Notes: generated by a model not told the origin, from the letters alone. A DNA stretch of 64,000 nt from Gammaproteobacteria bacterium (GCA_012960755.1 DUAT01000119.1:190174-254173); one strand, 5' to 3'; numbered from the stretch's first letter, positions 34,980-44,592 are shown. Program-made: numbers and translations.

Positions 34980-37373
34980 ATGTTCAAAAATTACGTCACA
35001 GTAGCCTGGCGCCGGATCCTCAGAAACAAACTCTATTCTGCCATTAACATTCTAGGTCTGGTTGTGGGGTTGTCAGTATTTCTGTTCGGTTCACTGCTGG
35101 CAAACTACGAGAAGACTCACGACGTCTTTTTTGAGAATTCGGCCCGTATTTTTACCGTTGGCACCTTGTTCTCACCAAAGGCGGATATTGGCATCAGCAA
35201 GCTCGACAGTGCCCATAGCGTCGTTGGCCCCCTGATCAAAACCGATGTGCCCGAGATCGAGTATGTCGCCCGCACCATCCGAAGAGAAATGCTCTTTTCC
35301 ATAGCCAATGTCGATTATTATCAGGTGCTTCGGTTTGCCGACGCAGACCTGCTTCGAATTTTCGATTTCACGTTCGTTGAAGGTAACAATACAGCCCTCG
35401 ACGCAAAAAATGGACTGGTGATTACCGAGAGCGTTGCACGACGATACTTCGGTGCGGGATCCGCCCTCGGCAGATCGATTGAACTGGACCACGACAAAGT
35501 GCTGAATGTAACCGCCGTAGTTGAAGACCTTCCCGCACATACGCATTTCAATTCATCTCTGGTGGTCCCTGCAAAATTCGAAATGGTTGCCCACATCTCC
35601 GTACTTAACACGGAGGATAATGACATGGAAAAAGGTGACTGGAACAATCTCAGCCTGGGTGACTTGACCTACCTGCTGGTACCCGAGGGCACCAGTCAGA
35701 CATGGCTGCAGTCCAGACTTGATGGGGTCTTCACCAGTCACTACCCAGGTGAAGACGATATGCTCACCGGGTTCGAAGCTAACAGACTTCAGGACGCCAA
35801 TACTTTTCTGTGGTCAGCCATTGGTATGCCAGTCATTGAAACCGTACAGTTACTGGCAATCCTGGTGCTGGTGATATCAATCGTTAACTACACCAACCTC
35901 GCCACCGCCCAGGCGCTGGGCCGAACCAGGGAAGTTGGCTTGAGAAAAACCATGGGGGCGAATCGCAGACAGTTACTGATCCAGTTGCTGATTGAAAGCG
36001 TACTGATTGCAGGCATTTCCATGGTCATCGCTCTGTTTGTCCTTGAGATCGCAGTACCCCTTTTTAACACGGCCCTGGGTAAGAGCGTCAACATCGACTA
36101 TACCACCACGTTGCCGTGGCTGGTGTTGACGGCCATGGTCGTCGGTCTCATAGCCGGAGCCTATCCCGCCTATCTTATTACCCAAACCAGTCCGATTAGT
36201 GCATTGCGGGGTATGTCACATCCAGGCATCAGCGGAGCATTTTTTCGTTCATTGATGCTCGGTGTTCAGTTCGCCATATCAATATTCATGCTGGCAATTG
36301 TGCTGGTAGTTTACTTCCAAAACAACAAGTTGCAGCAGAGCGGGGATGTCTTTCCGCGTGCAGAAATCGTTTCACTGGAGCGGCTCAGTGTTCCTGAAAT
36401 CCAGTCACGCCTTGATACCCTCAAAAACGAAATAAGTGCAATTTCCGGAGTGACAGGCTTTGGTTACTCAAGTCAGATTCCGTTCCAGCAGAGCAATTCC
36501 AATTTGAGAGTTTCACCTACCCGGGGAGACGACCTGAACGTCTCTACGTCACTGCAAGTCTCAATAGATCCGGGGTTCTTTGAAACCTACGACATTCAAC
36601 TGCTGCAGGGCAGGCAACTTGGCATGGAAATATCAGACGACACGATGAAAGAAGGTGTCTTAACCGTAAATGTTGTCGTCAACGAGATGATGTTGGAACG
36701 ACTCGGCTACACCCTGTCGACCGAGAACCCGGTGTTTCATGATGTCACGGGTGAAGAAAAACGCACGTACTCAATCGTTGGGGTAATACCGGACCAGAAT
36801 TTCCGCGGCTTCCACAATCAGGTAAAGGCTATGGTGTTCCTGATGTCGCCCACCTACTACGGTTACACATCACTGCGAATCCAGGGACGTGATTTCCAGT
36901 CAACCCTGGCTGAAGTCGAGAGCGTCTGGGATGAAATCGTGCCGGAGTATCCCATTCAGATGAAGTTTCTCAACGAGACCTTCAATGATGTATTTAAGAT
37001 TTACTCAGCCATCACCCTAACGTTGACGGGCTTTGCATTCGTTGCCATGACCCTTTCCATGGTTGGACTGTTTGGTCTCGCTGCATTTATGGTGGAGCAA
37101 CGCACCCGCGAAATCGGCATCCGCAAGGTCATGGGAGCGAATATGATTTGGCGTTTCTCAAAACCCGTGATGTGGGCATCACTGGTAGCGCTGCCTGCTG
37201 CCTATTTTGGTTCCAGCACCTATCTTGATTTTTTTGCCGACCGCCTGTTCCTGCCAGGTGGAATCGTTGTTATCGCTGGCATCCTCGCTGTTTTCCTCTC
37301 CTGGGTCATCGTCTCTATCCACGTTGTCAGAATCGCCAAGATCAATCCGATCCACTCCCTGCGCTACGAATAA
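34980..37373 (+). CDS. ABC transporter permease, FtsX/MacB type
   Basis: 797 residues. N-terminal segment FKNYVTVAWRRILRNKLYS leads into a first membrane helix (about 20-42), a large periplasmic MacB_PCD domain (about 45-265), three helices around 285-400 with the FtsX coupling motif TREVGLRKTMGANRRQL, a second helix/periplasmic domain, and a duplicated C-terminal FtsX block (RTREIGIRKVMGAN). This tandem layout is used by mechanotransmission permeases for antibiotic or lipoprotein export. No ATPase gene is adjacent, so the partner must be elsewhere. Single-gene unit with AAGGA about 13 bases before the ATG. Confidence 0.92.
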   Translation: MFKNYVTVAWRRILRNKLYSAINILGLVVGLSVFLFGSLLANYEKTHDVFFENSARIFTVGTLFSPKADIGISKLDSAHSVVGPLIKTDVPEIEYVARTIRREMLFSIANVDYYQVLRFADADLLRIFDFTFVEGNNTALDAKNGLVITESVARRYFGAGSALGRSIELDHDKVLNVTAVVEDLPAHTHFNSSLVVPAKFEMVAHISVLNTEDNDMEKGDWNNLSLGDLTYLLVPEGTSQTWLQSRLDGVFTSHYPGEDDMLTGFEANRLQDANTFLWSAIGMPVIETVQLLAILVLVISIVNYTNLATAQALGRTREVGLRKTMGANRRQLLIQLLIESVLIAGISMVIALFVLEIAVPLFNTALGKSVNIDYTTTLPWLVLTAMVVGLIAGAYPAYLITQTSPISALRGMSHPGISGAFFRSLMLGVQFAISIFMLAIVLVVYFQNNKLQQSGDVFPRAEIVSLERLSVPEIQSRLDTLKNEISAISGVTGFGYSSQIPFQQSNSNLRVSPTRGDDLNVSTSLQVSIDPGFFETYDIQLLQGRQLGMEISDDTMKEGVLTVNVVVNEMMLERLGYTLSTENPVFHDVTGEEKRTYSIVGVIPDQNFRGFHNQVKAMVFLMSPTYYGYTSLRIQGRDFQSTLAEVESVWDEIVPEYPIQMKFLNETFNDVFKIYSAITLTLTGFAFVAMTLSMVGLFGLAAFMVEQRTREIGIRKVMGANMIWRFSKPVMWASLVALPAAYFGSSTYLDFFADRLFLPGGIVVIAGILAVFLSWVIVSIHVVRIAKINPIHSLRYE

Positions 37374-37487
37374 TTTCAGCAATCAGCAAGGGCACACTGG
37401 AGTGGCGAGCCGCACGCGGACGTCGAACGGAATCTTTGGGAACAGATCTTGAGAAGGCAACGAGCCCGGATAAAACCAGGAGACGAT

Positions 37488-37991
37488 TCATAATTCTAAA
37501 CGGTAGAGACTGACAAGTCTCGGCGCCTGCTCCTGGTATTTTTCAAAATGCATTCCAAGTTTCAGCAGCAGGGCAATTGAGCGCTCGTTCTGCGCATCCA
37601 CAATTGCAAGCAACTTATCCAGGCCGAAGCGACTTTTTGCCACTGCAACGGTAGCCATTGCCGCCTCCAGTGCATAACCCGATCCCTGGAAACCAGGCAG
37701 AAAGCCATAACCCAGATCAACATCGTCAAGATAATCCCGTTGAAGCAGACCGCATACACCAAGAGGGATCGAACCATCACGCAGCTCGACCATGTACATT
37801 CCGAGACCCCGTTTTTCATACATCTTCATTGGACCCAGCCGAAGAAACGCCTTTGCATCACGTAGGTTGCGAATTTGACGATCACTAATAAATCTTAGAA
37901 AACCTTCAGTATTGTAGAGTTCTAAAATGAACGCAGCATCATCCAGGTCAAGGGTTCGAATGATGAGACGAGTGGATCGAGTGATTTCCAA
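37488..37991 (-). CDS. GNAT family N-acetyltransferase (RimJ/RimL type)
   Basis: 167 residues. RLIIRTLDLDDAAFILELYN is the usual start of the Acetyltransf_3 group, LGYGFLPGFQGSGYALEAA is the acetyl-CoA-binding loop, and VDAQNERSIALLLKLGM is motif B. It has to start at TTG (37991), since a stop lies three codons upstream in frame and the next methionine is inside the domain. Probable acetylation of an amino group on a protein or small molecule; target unknown. Confidence 0.85.
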   Translation of the reverse strand: MEITRSTRLIIRTLDLDDAAFILELYNTEGFLRFISDRQIRNLRDAKAFLRLGPMKMYEKRGLGMYMVELRDGSIPLGVCGLLQRDYLDDVDLGYGFLPGFQGSGYALEAAMATVAVAKSRFGLDKLLAIVDAQNERSIALLLKLGMHFEKYQEQAPRLVSLYRLEL

Positions 37992-38236
37992 GTTTGTTCT
38001 TCACATATTGTCTAGCGATAAAAGGTACGGCATTTCCCGACAACGAATGGGGCTAGTATGGCCAATTGGGTTGCGAAGAGTCGAGTGAATCGGGCCAACG
38101 AACTAGACAATATCGTAGTCCCGGTCAGTTTTCATATTTGGATTAACAAGTATCTGTCCGCGATACCCCATACCCGCCAGTTGTAAGATGGGTAAAGATA
38201 TGAGATTAATGAGAGCCGACAGTGAGGAGGTTAGGT

Positions 38237-39025
38237 GTGCTTGAAGGCAAATTGGCGATTGTAGTAGGTGGCGGGCAAACACCCGGCGAAACCATTGGCA
38301 ATGGCCGTGCGACGGCTATCCAGTTCGCTCGCGAAGGAGCCACTGTTCTGGTTGCAGACATTGATGAGGCGTCTGCGGAAGAAACTGTGACAATGATCAC
38401 GGACGAAGGCGGCAATGCTTCAGCACATCATGTTGACGTGACCGATGAGAAATCGCTGGAAGCGTTAGTGGAAAACGCCGTTACCAATTACCAACGGGTT
38501 GATATATTGCACAACAACGTCGGTATGAGCCTAGCCGCAGGTGACGCCTTCGTGACAGAAATTACAACCGATGCTTTTGATCGGATCGTTGCTATCAATC
38601 TTCGATCAATGATTATTGCCTGCAAATATGTGTTGCCGCATATGCGGGCAGCACAATCTGGTGTCATTCTAAATATTTCTTCCATGGCTGCATTGCGCCC
38701 TTACCCCTACGTGACCTACAAGGTGACGAAAGCCGCGGTGGTTGCATTCACAGAACAGCTGGCACAAATGAATGCTCGATACAATATACGTGCGAATGTG
38801 ATCCTGCCCGGATTGATGAATACACCTATGGCAATTGAATCCCGCGTAACCGACGCAACCCCTCGTGCAGAGGTTATTGCGCGAAGAGATAAACAAGTTC
38901 CTCTTGGCCAAAAAATGGGCACCGCATGGGACATCGCTCATGCCGCTGCATTTCTCGCCTCAGACAAGGCAGGTTTTATTACGGGCGTTTCTTTGCCCGT
39001 TGACGGAGGTTCAAGTGTCAGCTGA
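38237..39025 (+). CDS. SDR family oxidoreductase
   Basis: 262 residues from the GTG at 38237, which has GAGGAGG a few bases upstream; the GTG at 38222 lies on the ribosome-binding site itself. The cofactor loop is unusual: VVGGGQTPGETIGNGRATA, with a five-residue insertion between the glycines of TGxxxGxG. VADIDEA suggests NAD. HNNVGM, NISSMAA and the catalytic YKVTK follow. Substrate unknown. Followed after 70 bases by the DUF2855 gene on the same strand, which may be co-transcribed. Confidence 0.9.
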   Translation: MLEGKLAIVVGGGQTPGETIGNGRATAIQFAREGATVLVADIDEASAEETVTMITDEGGNASAHHVDVTDEKSLEALVENAVTNYQRVDILHNNVGMSLAAGDAFVTEITTDAFDRIVAINLRSMIIACKYVLPHMRAAQSGVILNISSMAALRPYPYVTYKVTKAAVVAFTEQLAQMNARYNIRANVILPGLMNTPMAIESRVTDATPRAEVIARRDKQVPLGQKMGTAWDIAHAAAFLASDKAGFITGVSLPVDGGSSVS

Positions 39026-39095
39026 TTACCTGTCAGAATTTTCACAGCGGCGCTCGCCTCCCAAGATGTTGAATTAAATTTTCACTGGAGTTTCC

Positions 39096-40181
39096 ATGAA
39101 CAGCTATTGCCTTGAAGTCATCCGACAAGATCTTAGACAAATGAGAACGATCGAACTGCCCGATCCCGGTGACCTGAGTCTCTCGAATGGCGAGGCAGTC
39201 ATTAAGGTTGAACGATTCGGACTCACCGCCAACAATATTACATATGGCGTGGCTGGTGACATCATCGGTTACTGGAAGTTCTTCCCATCCGAGGGTGACT
39301 ACGGCCGTATTCCAGTCTGGGGTATCGGCACGGTCATAGACCCAGGTCAATCCGAACTGAAGACCGGAGATGAGTATTATGGTTACTATCCGATGGCGAG
39401 CTACCTGGTGGTGAAACCCGAACGCGTGACGGCTCGTGGATTTACAGATGGCGCCGAACACCGTACCGCATTACCGCCTACCTATAACCAGTATTCGTTG
39501 ATGACAGCAGCCAACGGGTTTGACCGCCAGTACGATTCACATCGAATGGTTTACTACCCGCTTTTTATTACGGGTTTTGTGCTGGACGATTACCTGTTTG
39601 ACAACGATTTTTTCAACGCCGATGAGATTATACTGTCCAGCGCATCAAGCAAGACTTCCTTCAGCCTGGCATTTCTCCTTAACCGGAACCGCGATCGTCA
39701 CGTGGTGGGACTGACTTCTGCGGGTAACAAAGCCTTTGTGGAAAACATGGGCATCTATGACGAAGTGGTCACCTACGACACCATCGAGACCATGGATGCG
39801 TCTTCCAAAATTGCCTACGTCGACATGGCTGGAAATCAACAGGTCCTCGAAGGAATTCACAATCATTTCGGAGACAACGTCACCTGCAGCTGCGGTGTCG
39901 GTATCACCCACTGGGATTCGAGGGATGGGGCCGAACCGTCAACTATGCCCGGTGCCAAGCCAACCATGTTTTTTGCGCCCACGCAGATCCAGAAAAGACA
40001 CCAGGAATGGGGTCCGGAAAAACTGCAGGCAGAAATGCAAGATGCCTGGGCAGCATTTCTTGAATCAGTTGATGGTTGGGTGACGATTAATGAACGCAAA
40101 GGTGCGAGCGAGATGCAGGAAACCTATCAGGAAGTGTTGAACGGCGCAGCGCCGGATCAGTCTTTCGCGATTTCAGTCTAA
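39096..40181 (+). CDS. DUF2855 family protein
   Basis: 361 residues. The whole protein follows the DUF2855 pattern: an N-terminal segment with ALKVERFGLTANNITYGV-like sequence (here IKVERFGLTANNITYGVAGD), FFPSEGDYGRIPVWGIG, a middle Rossmann-like part with LSSASSKTSFSLAFLL, and a C-terminal tail. It is distantly like the medium-chain reductase fold but lacks its zinc and nucleotide motifs. Function unknown. GGAG precedes the ATG. Its position beside an SDR suggests a reductive step on a shared substrate. Confidence 0.88.
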   Translation: MNSYCLEVIRQDLRQMRTIELPDPGDLSLSNGEAVIKVERFGLTANNITYGVAGDIIGYWKFFPSEGDYGRIPVWGIGTVIDPGQSELKTGDEYYGYYPMASYLVVKPERVTARGFTDGAEHRTALPPTYNQYSLMTAANGFDRQYDSHRMVYYPLFITGFVLDDYLFDNDFFNADEIILSSASSKTSFSLAFLLNRNRDRHVVGLTSAGNKAFVENMGIYDEVVTYDTIETMDASSKIAYVDMAGNQQVLEGIHNHFGDNVTCSCGVGITHWDSRDGAEPSTMPGAKPTMFFAPTQIQKRHQEWGPEKLQAEMQDAWAAFLESVDGWVTINERKGASEMQETYQEVLNGAAPDQSFAISV

Positions 40182-40292
40182 ACCCAATTCGGACTCCGCC
40201 AGGTAGGATTTGCTCGAACAACTCGCCTGATTCAGGTTCTTCAATGGAAGTCGTTGAATCTGTGCTATACCACTTTGACATTGCTCTGACTG

Positions 40293-40859
40293 TTATTCCG
40301 AAGCCTGTGCAGGAGACATGTTGATATGATCGGTCATCCAGGATTTTCCAATGGCCTTGGCAGGTAACAGGAGGCCCAGTTCCGGCACGGTGAGTGCAAC
40401 CCACTGGGTAAACGAGTTGCTGTTTGGTCCGGGCCACATGGTGTACGTTCTGGCATAGGGGTAATCTGTCACTGCCTGTCGAATCTCGGGAATCAGCTCG
40501 TGAGCTTTCTGGCCTGACAACTCGTGCAGCAGAATTGCCGGTGAGTTGAACCAGGGTCGATCAGGGTTGCCCGTGCTGACTGACAGAGTTGTGCCGTTGC
40601 GTCGGAGCTTCCACCCGATCACCTGGTGGATAGTAAAATGTTTTTCTTCAGCTGTTTTGGTCGCGACCCAGGTATGCATAGCAAAGTGCCCGCGTAAACC
40701 CCAGACGTCCGCGCCATAGATTCTTACAACGGCACCATCGCTTACACCGCTTGAAGATACCGGCTCAGGTTCCAGGTAGGCTGATATACCCCAAAGAGAT
40801 ATCGACATAAGGCAGAGTAATGAAATACTGTATAGAAGAAACCTGGTAAATCCAATCAT
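40293..40859 (-). CDS. DUF3750 family protein
   Basis: 188 residues with an N-terminal membrane anchor (about 5-27). Conserved blocks of the family are visible: HTWVATKTAEEKHFTIHQVIGW, NPDRPWFNSPAILL, and YPYARTYTMWPGPNSNSFTQW. Family function is unknown; the HxW and PGPNSNxF motifs recall a periplasmic hydrolase fold. Not linked to its neighbours, which run the other way. Confidence 0.85.
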   Translation of the reverse strand: MIGFTRFLLYSISLLCLMSISLWGISAYLEPEPVSSSGVSDGAVVRIYGADVWGLRGHFAMHTWVATKTAEEKHFTIHQVIGWKLRRNGTTLSVSTGNPDRPWFNSPAILLHELSGQKAHELIPEIRQAVTDYPYARTYTMWPGPNSNSFTQWVALTVPELGLLLPAKAIGKSWMTDHINMSPAQASE

Positions 40860-40993
40860 CTGCTCAAGATAAACGAAATCTCATTGTTGTTCACCCCTTG
40901 ATTTCCTCAGTAACTCGCCGTGATAAACCCCTCAGGACTATCTCGTTTGTAACAGTCATGTTTAAATGATTCTCTGAATAGAGGAGAGGGAAT

Positions 40994-41590
40994 ATGACGA
41001 GTCGTCTGCAGCCAAAAAGCTTTGATGAGTTGACAACTGAACAACAGGCTCAATACGAAAGAATAACAAAGACACGCAGCCCGCGAGCAGATGGACAACT
41101 CGGCGGTCCATTTGATCCATGGATTCGCAGCCCGGAGGTAGCGCAACGCGCCATGAGCCTTGGTAATTTTGTCTGGGAGCGTACTGCCGTTGGCAGGCGT
41201 ATAGTGGAACTTGCCATAATCGTCACTGGTCGCCACTGGCGCAGTAATGTTGAATGGGTGGCACATTCGAAGATGGCTAAAGCCGAAGGTGTTTCGGACG
41301 AGGTAATTCAATCAGTGTTCGATCAGGTAGAACCTCCAGCCGATGCACCCGATGACGAGAAGCTAACTATTGAGGTTTGTCGCGCGATCCACGACACCAA
41401 AGACTTGCCGTTACCTCTCTATAAAGCTGCAATCGAACAATGGGGTGAAACTGGTCTGATGGATATCATTCAGACGATAGGTTTTTATTCATTTGTTTCT
41501 ATGACGTTAAACACCTTCAATATTCCAACGGCAGAGGGTGATCCCACACCGTTTCCCCGCAGTGACCAGGAAGAAAAAGGGCCTCGTTAA
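40994..41590 (+). CDS. carboxymuconolactone decarboxylase family protein
   Basis: 198 residues. An AhpD-like helical fold: LGGPFDPWIRSPEVAQRAMSL, RRIVELAIIVTGRHWRSNVEW, AHSKMAKAEGVSDEVIQSV. The CxxC pair of AhpD-type peroxidases is missing (RHWRSNVEW stands at that place), so a peroxidase role is unlikely; this resembles the gamma-carboxymuconolactone decarboxylase-like group without known activity. A strong GAGGAGAGGG precedes the ATG. Confidence 0.88.
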   Translation: MTSRLQPKSFDELTTEQQAQYERITKTRSPRADGQLGGPFDPWIRSPEVAQRAMSLGNFVWERTAVGRRIVELAIIVTGRHWRSNVEWVAHSKMAKAEGVSDEVIQSVFDQVEPPADAPDDEKLTIEVCRAIHDTKDLPLPLYKAAIEQWGETGLMDIIQTIGFYSFVSMTLNTFNIPTAEGDPTPFPRSDQEEKGPR

Positions 41591-41605
41591 CGAATCCGTG
41601 GCCCT
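41573..41605 (-). terminator. probable intrinsic terminator of the minus-strand run
   Basis: Read on the minus strand: AGGGCC, a 16-base loop containing the palindrome CGTTAACG, GGCCCT, then TTTTCTT. It lies downstream of the D-aminoacylase-like gene and overlaps the 3' end of the convergent gene. Confidence 0.5.
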
Positions 41606-41657
41606 CGGATAAGGTTTCACCTGCGAGATAAGGCCTACTCGCCTCCTGGGCACTAGC

Positions 41658-43277
41658 TCACCAACCTGTCCCGTGCGAATTCCTAATTCTGGCTGCCATT
41701 GGCAGTTGATACAAACCACCGTCAGCAAATGCCAGCTGTGTACGGGAGATAAACAGGCCGGGCCGCGCATCAGTGCCGCGCTGGTCCTTCCAGACCGTTT
41801 CACCGTTGACCCATACCCTGATAATCCCGTCAGATAGGCGATCATGTTGCTCGATGGTTGCGTTGTCAGTAATGGTGTCTGGATCAAACAATACTAAATC
41901 CGCCGCATATCCAGGTGATATTAGGCCTCTCTGCTCAATACCGACGTGTGCGGCGCTGAGTGAGGTCATTTTCCGGATCATTTCCTCGAGTGTGACGATG
42001 CCTTGTTCCCGCACGTATTGGCGAATGGCACGTGGAAAGGCACCGTGCCCCCGCGGATGTCCCTCTGATGATCCATCAGAGCAGATATTGGCATGTGGCC
42101 AGGCAACCAGTACAGAAACATCCTGTTCTGACATGCTGACGCCAATAACACTCTCACGAGCTTCCTGCAAAGCGACCGGCTGCTCCGCTGTAAATCCTTC
42201 ATGGGCATCCCGTATCAGCTGCAAATAGGTTTCTTCATTGCTTTTTTCCCTGGTGGCGGCGATTTGTGCAACGGTTTTGCCAACCAGGCTGGGGTCGGGT
42301 GCATAATAGGCCAGGGTGAGACCGTCGGCCGATGCCAGGTTTTCCAGTGCATAACGGGCCGCCTCAAGATCATCATAATTACGATCCGGTAACAATACGG
42401 TTAGTGTGGATTGCCAGTAAGTGTAAGGATAAACATCAGCGCTTACATCAATGCCTTCGGCGCGCGCCGTATCCAGACGTCGTATTACCTGCTCAGCCTG
42501 ACCCCAGATATTAACGGCAGCCAGCTTCATATGTGAAATCTGCACCGGCAGGTCTGCCACACGTCCGATCATGAGCAGTTCTTCCAGTGCTTCGTGGAAA
42601 GCACGATCTTCACTTCGCATATGACTGATATAACGACCACCTGCGGCAGCAGCTGTTTTTGCCAGTTGAATCACTTCATCGGTGCTGGAGTAGATGCCGG
42701 GATCATACTCCAGACCAGTGGCCAGGCCGAGGGACCCTTCTTCAAGGTCTTTATTGAGAAGGTCGCTTATTCTGTTGATTTCATCTGTATTAGCTTCTCG
42801 TTTGTAGTCGGTCTCCATAACTTCGAAACGTAAAGAACCATGACCTGTATAGCTGGCTACATTGACGGTTGGCGGATTGCTCAACAGTGTTTGCTTGAAA
42901 TCACTTAACGGGAAATCTGATAAACCATCATTGCCGATCACTATTGTGGTGATGCCCTGGGAGTTGGCTGCGACTGCCTGTGGGTTTTTATCAAGACCGC
43001 TATCATGATGGCTGTGTGTGTCGATAAATCCAGGCGATACCACCATTTCATTCGCGAATATAACTTCATCTGTAGCCAATATATCAAGCTGGCCTATGGC
43101 GATGATACCTTGCTGATTGAAACGGAGGTCGCCGGGATATCCTGCCGTACCACTACCGTCAATAATGATGGCATTCTTAATGAGCTGAGTGGTTTTATCA
43201 GGAATATCCGGAGAGGGTGTGTGTTCGCCGCTGCAGGCAGCGAGACCTATCAACAAACACAACCATATATTTTTCAT
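41658..43277 (-). CDS. D-aminoacylase-like amidohydrolase lipoprotein
   Basis: 539 residues with lipobox LAAC at about 12-15, so lipid-anchored. SPGFIDTHSHHDSG near residue 82 gives the HxH metal site, VQISHMKLAA and SHMRSEDR supply further histidines, and ICSDGSSEGHPRGHG is the C-terminal aspartate region of N-acyl-D-amino-acid deacylases. The end is odd: a 45-bp repeat covers the last codons and the final RIRNSHGTGW comes from it (see 15915-15959). Third gene of a minus-strand run after the P450, with 60 bases between. Likely hydrolyses an N-acyl amino acid or a related amide. Confidence 0.9.
   Translation of the reverse strand: MKNIWLCLLIGLAACSGEHTPSPDIPDKTTQLIKNAIIIDGSGTAGYPGDLRFNQQGIIAIGQLDILATDEVIFANEMVVSPGFIDTHSHHDSGLDKNPQAVAANSQGITTIVIGNDGLSDFPLSDFKQTLLSNPPTVNVASYTGHGSLRFEVMETDYKREANTDEINRISDLLNKDLEEGSLGLATGLEYDPGIYSSTDEVIQLAKTAAAAGGRYISHMRSEDRAFHEALEELLMIGRVADLPVQISHMKLAAVNIWGQAEQVIRRLDTARAEGIDVSADVYPYTYWQSTLTVLLPDRNYDDLEAARYALENLASADGLTLAYYAPDPSLVGKTVAQIAATREKSNEETYLQLIRDAHEGFTAEQPVALQEARESVIGVSMSEQDVSVLVAWPHANICSDGSSEGHPRGHGAFPRAIRQYVREQGIVTLEEMIRKMTSLSAAHVGIEQRGLISPGYAADLVLFDPDTITDNATIEQHDRLSDGIIRVWVNGETVWKDQRGTDARPGLFISRTQLAFADGGLYQLPMAARIRNSHGTGW
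41668..41712. repeat. 45-bp dispersed repeat, copy B
   Basis: Second copy of the element at 15915-15959 in the same orientation. It lies inside the 3' end of the D-aminoacylase-like gene and encodes its last residues (minus strand). Confidence 0.6.
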
Positions 43278-43337
43278 ACGACTATTCCTTCAACTGCTGA
43301 CATGCTTGTCGAACAAGAGGTTGTTAGCCGGTTTCTG

Positions 43338-44552
43338 CTATTGCTTGACCCAAAAACTCTCCAAACCTCGAAAACTGGGAACCGTGGCTCGAACGTATCC
43401 TTTGTTGCTGTGTTTTAGTTTGGGGAATCGTTGTATCAACGCCAAAATAGCTTCCTGGGCTTCAAGCCTTGCCAGGGGTGCACCCAGGCACGTATGACGA
43501 CCACCGCCGAATGATTGATGGTGGGTATCCAGCCGCTCGATATCAAAGGTCTGTGGGTCCGGGTAAACAGCCGGATCATGATTCGCCGAGGCGAGTGATA
43601 ACAGAACACTCTCCCCAGTGCGGACGGGGCAGCCTTGTACCGCCATATCTCGATTGGGGATTCGCGCTGAATTCAACACTGGGCTATCGAAACGTAGTAT
43701 TTCTTCAACTCCATTCTTGATGAGATCTGGATTGTTTCTCAATTTTGCGAGTTGTTCAGGGTTGTCCAGTAGCGCTTTAACACCATTGCCAATCAGATCT
43801 GTTGTTGTCACATTACCAGCGACCAGCATTAGGTTACATTGGCCAATGAGTTCGAACTCCGACAACTTGTCACCGGCCTCCTCAGCACGTATCAGGTCGC
43901 TCAGGAGATCATCGCCCAGATTGCGACGACGATTCTTTATTTCCGCTTCGAAAAACTGATTGAGTTTCTCTTGTGCTGTATCGGCGAGTTTGACGTCCTC
44001 CGGATCGGGAAAAGGGCTAAAGGCTGTCTTCACTGCTGCGTCAGACCAGGTTTTGAAATCGTCATGGTGAGTCGCGTCAATGCCTAACAACTCGGCAATC
44101 ACAACCGTGGGGATGGGATTCGCGAAATCCCTTATCAGGTCAAATTCTGCATTCTGAATTTTATCCAGAATTCTGCTGACAACTTCAATCGTTCTTGGCC
44201 GCCACTTCTCAACCGCTGCGGGCATAAAGGCTTTACTGACGAGAGATCTAAGGCGTCTGTGGTCCGGTTGATCCATGAGTAACATGGAGGGTTCGTTGTC
44301 CGGGTCGTTACCCCCGAGCAGTTCGTATATAAAGCTCCCAGGCTTGCCTTTGCGGGGATCGGTCCACATTTCCTTATCTCTGAGTATTGATTTTACGTCG
44401 TTGTGATGGGTGACAATATATTGATTTAATTCATCATCATGGTGGAGGGCGGTTTCTTCTCTGATTCTATCCAGGATCGGGTAAGGGTCGGCCCGATAGT
44501 CCTCATTCAACACGGTCAGGGCGATGCCCTTTGGTAACTGCTGTTTGCTCAT
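43338..44552 (-). CDS. cytochrome P450
   Basis: 404 residues from the ATG at 44552 (the TTG at 44606 would overlap the upstream gene). EEILR near 283 is the K-helix ExxR; FGGGRHTCLGAPLAR near 348-362 carries the heme thiolate C355. The I-helix motif is LVAGNVTTTD, where valine stands in the place of the usual acidic residue of AGx(D/E)TT. Class I soluble type, needing a ferredoxin and reductase that are not seen nearby. Follows the SRPBCC gene by about 40 bases; substrate unknown but the pairing suggests a lipophilic ligand. Confidence 0.93.
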   Translation of the reverse strand: MSKQQLPKGIALTVLNEDYRADPYPILDRIREETALHHDDELNQYIVTHHNDVKSILRDKEMWTDPRKGKPGSFIYELLGGNDPDNEPSMLLMDQPDHRRLRSLVSKAFMPAAVEKWRPRTIEVVSRILDKIQNAEFDLIRDFANPIPTVVIAELLGIDATHHDDFKTWSDAAVKTAFSPFPDPEDVKLADTAQEKLNQFFEAEIKNRRRNLGDDLLSDLIRAEEAGDKLSEFELIGQCNLMLVAGNVTTTDLIGNGVKALLDNPEQLAKLRNNPDLIKNGVEEILRFDSPVLNSARIPNRDMAVQGCPVRTGESVLLSLASANHDPAVYPDPQTFDIERLDTHHQSFGGGRHTCLGAPLARLEAQEAILALIQRFPKLKHSNKGYVRATVPSFRGLESFWVKQ

Positions 44553-44592
44553 GTCCAGATCCGATTCAACAAATCGTCCATTGGTTCGTTCG

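Noticed and set aside
39042..39461. 139-codon minus-strand frame
   Set aside because: Lies opposite the start of the DUF2855 gene, which has a clear family match and ribosome-binding site.
40907..41311. 134-codon minus-strand frame
   Set aside because: Opposite the carboxymuconolactone-decarboxylase-family gene; sequence is not protein-like.
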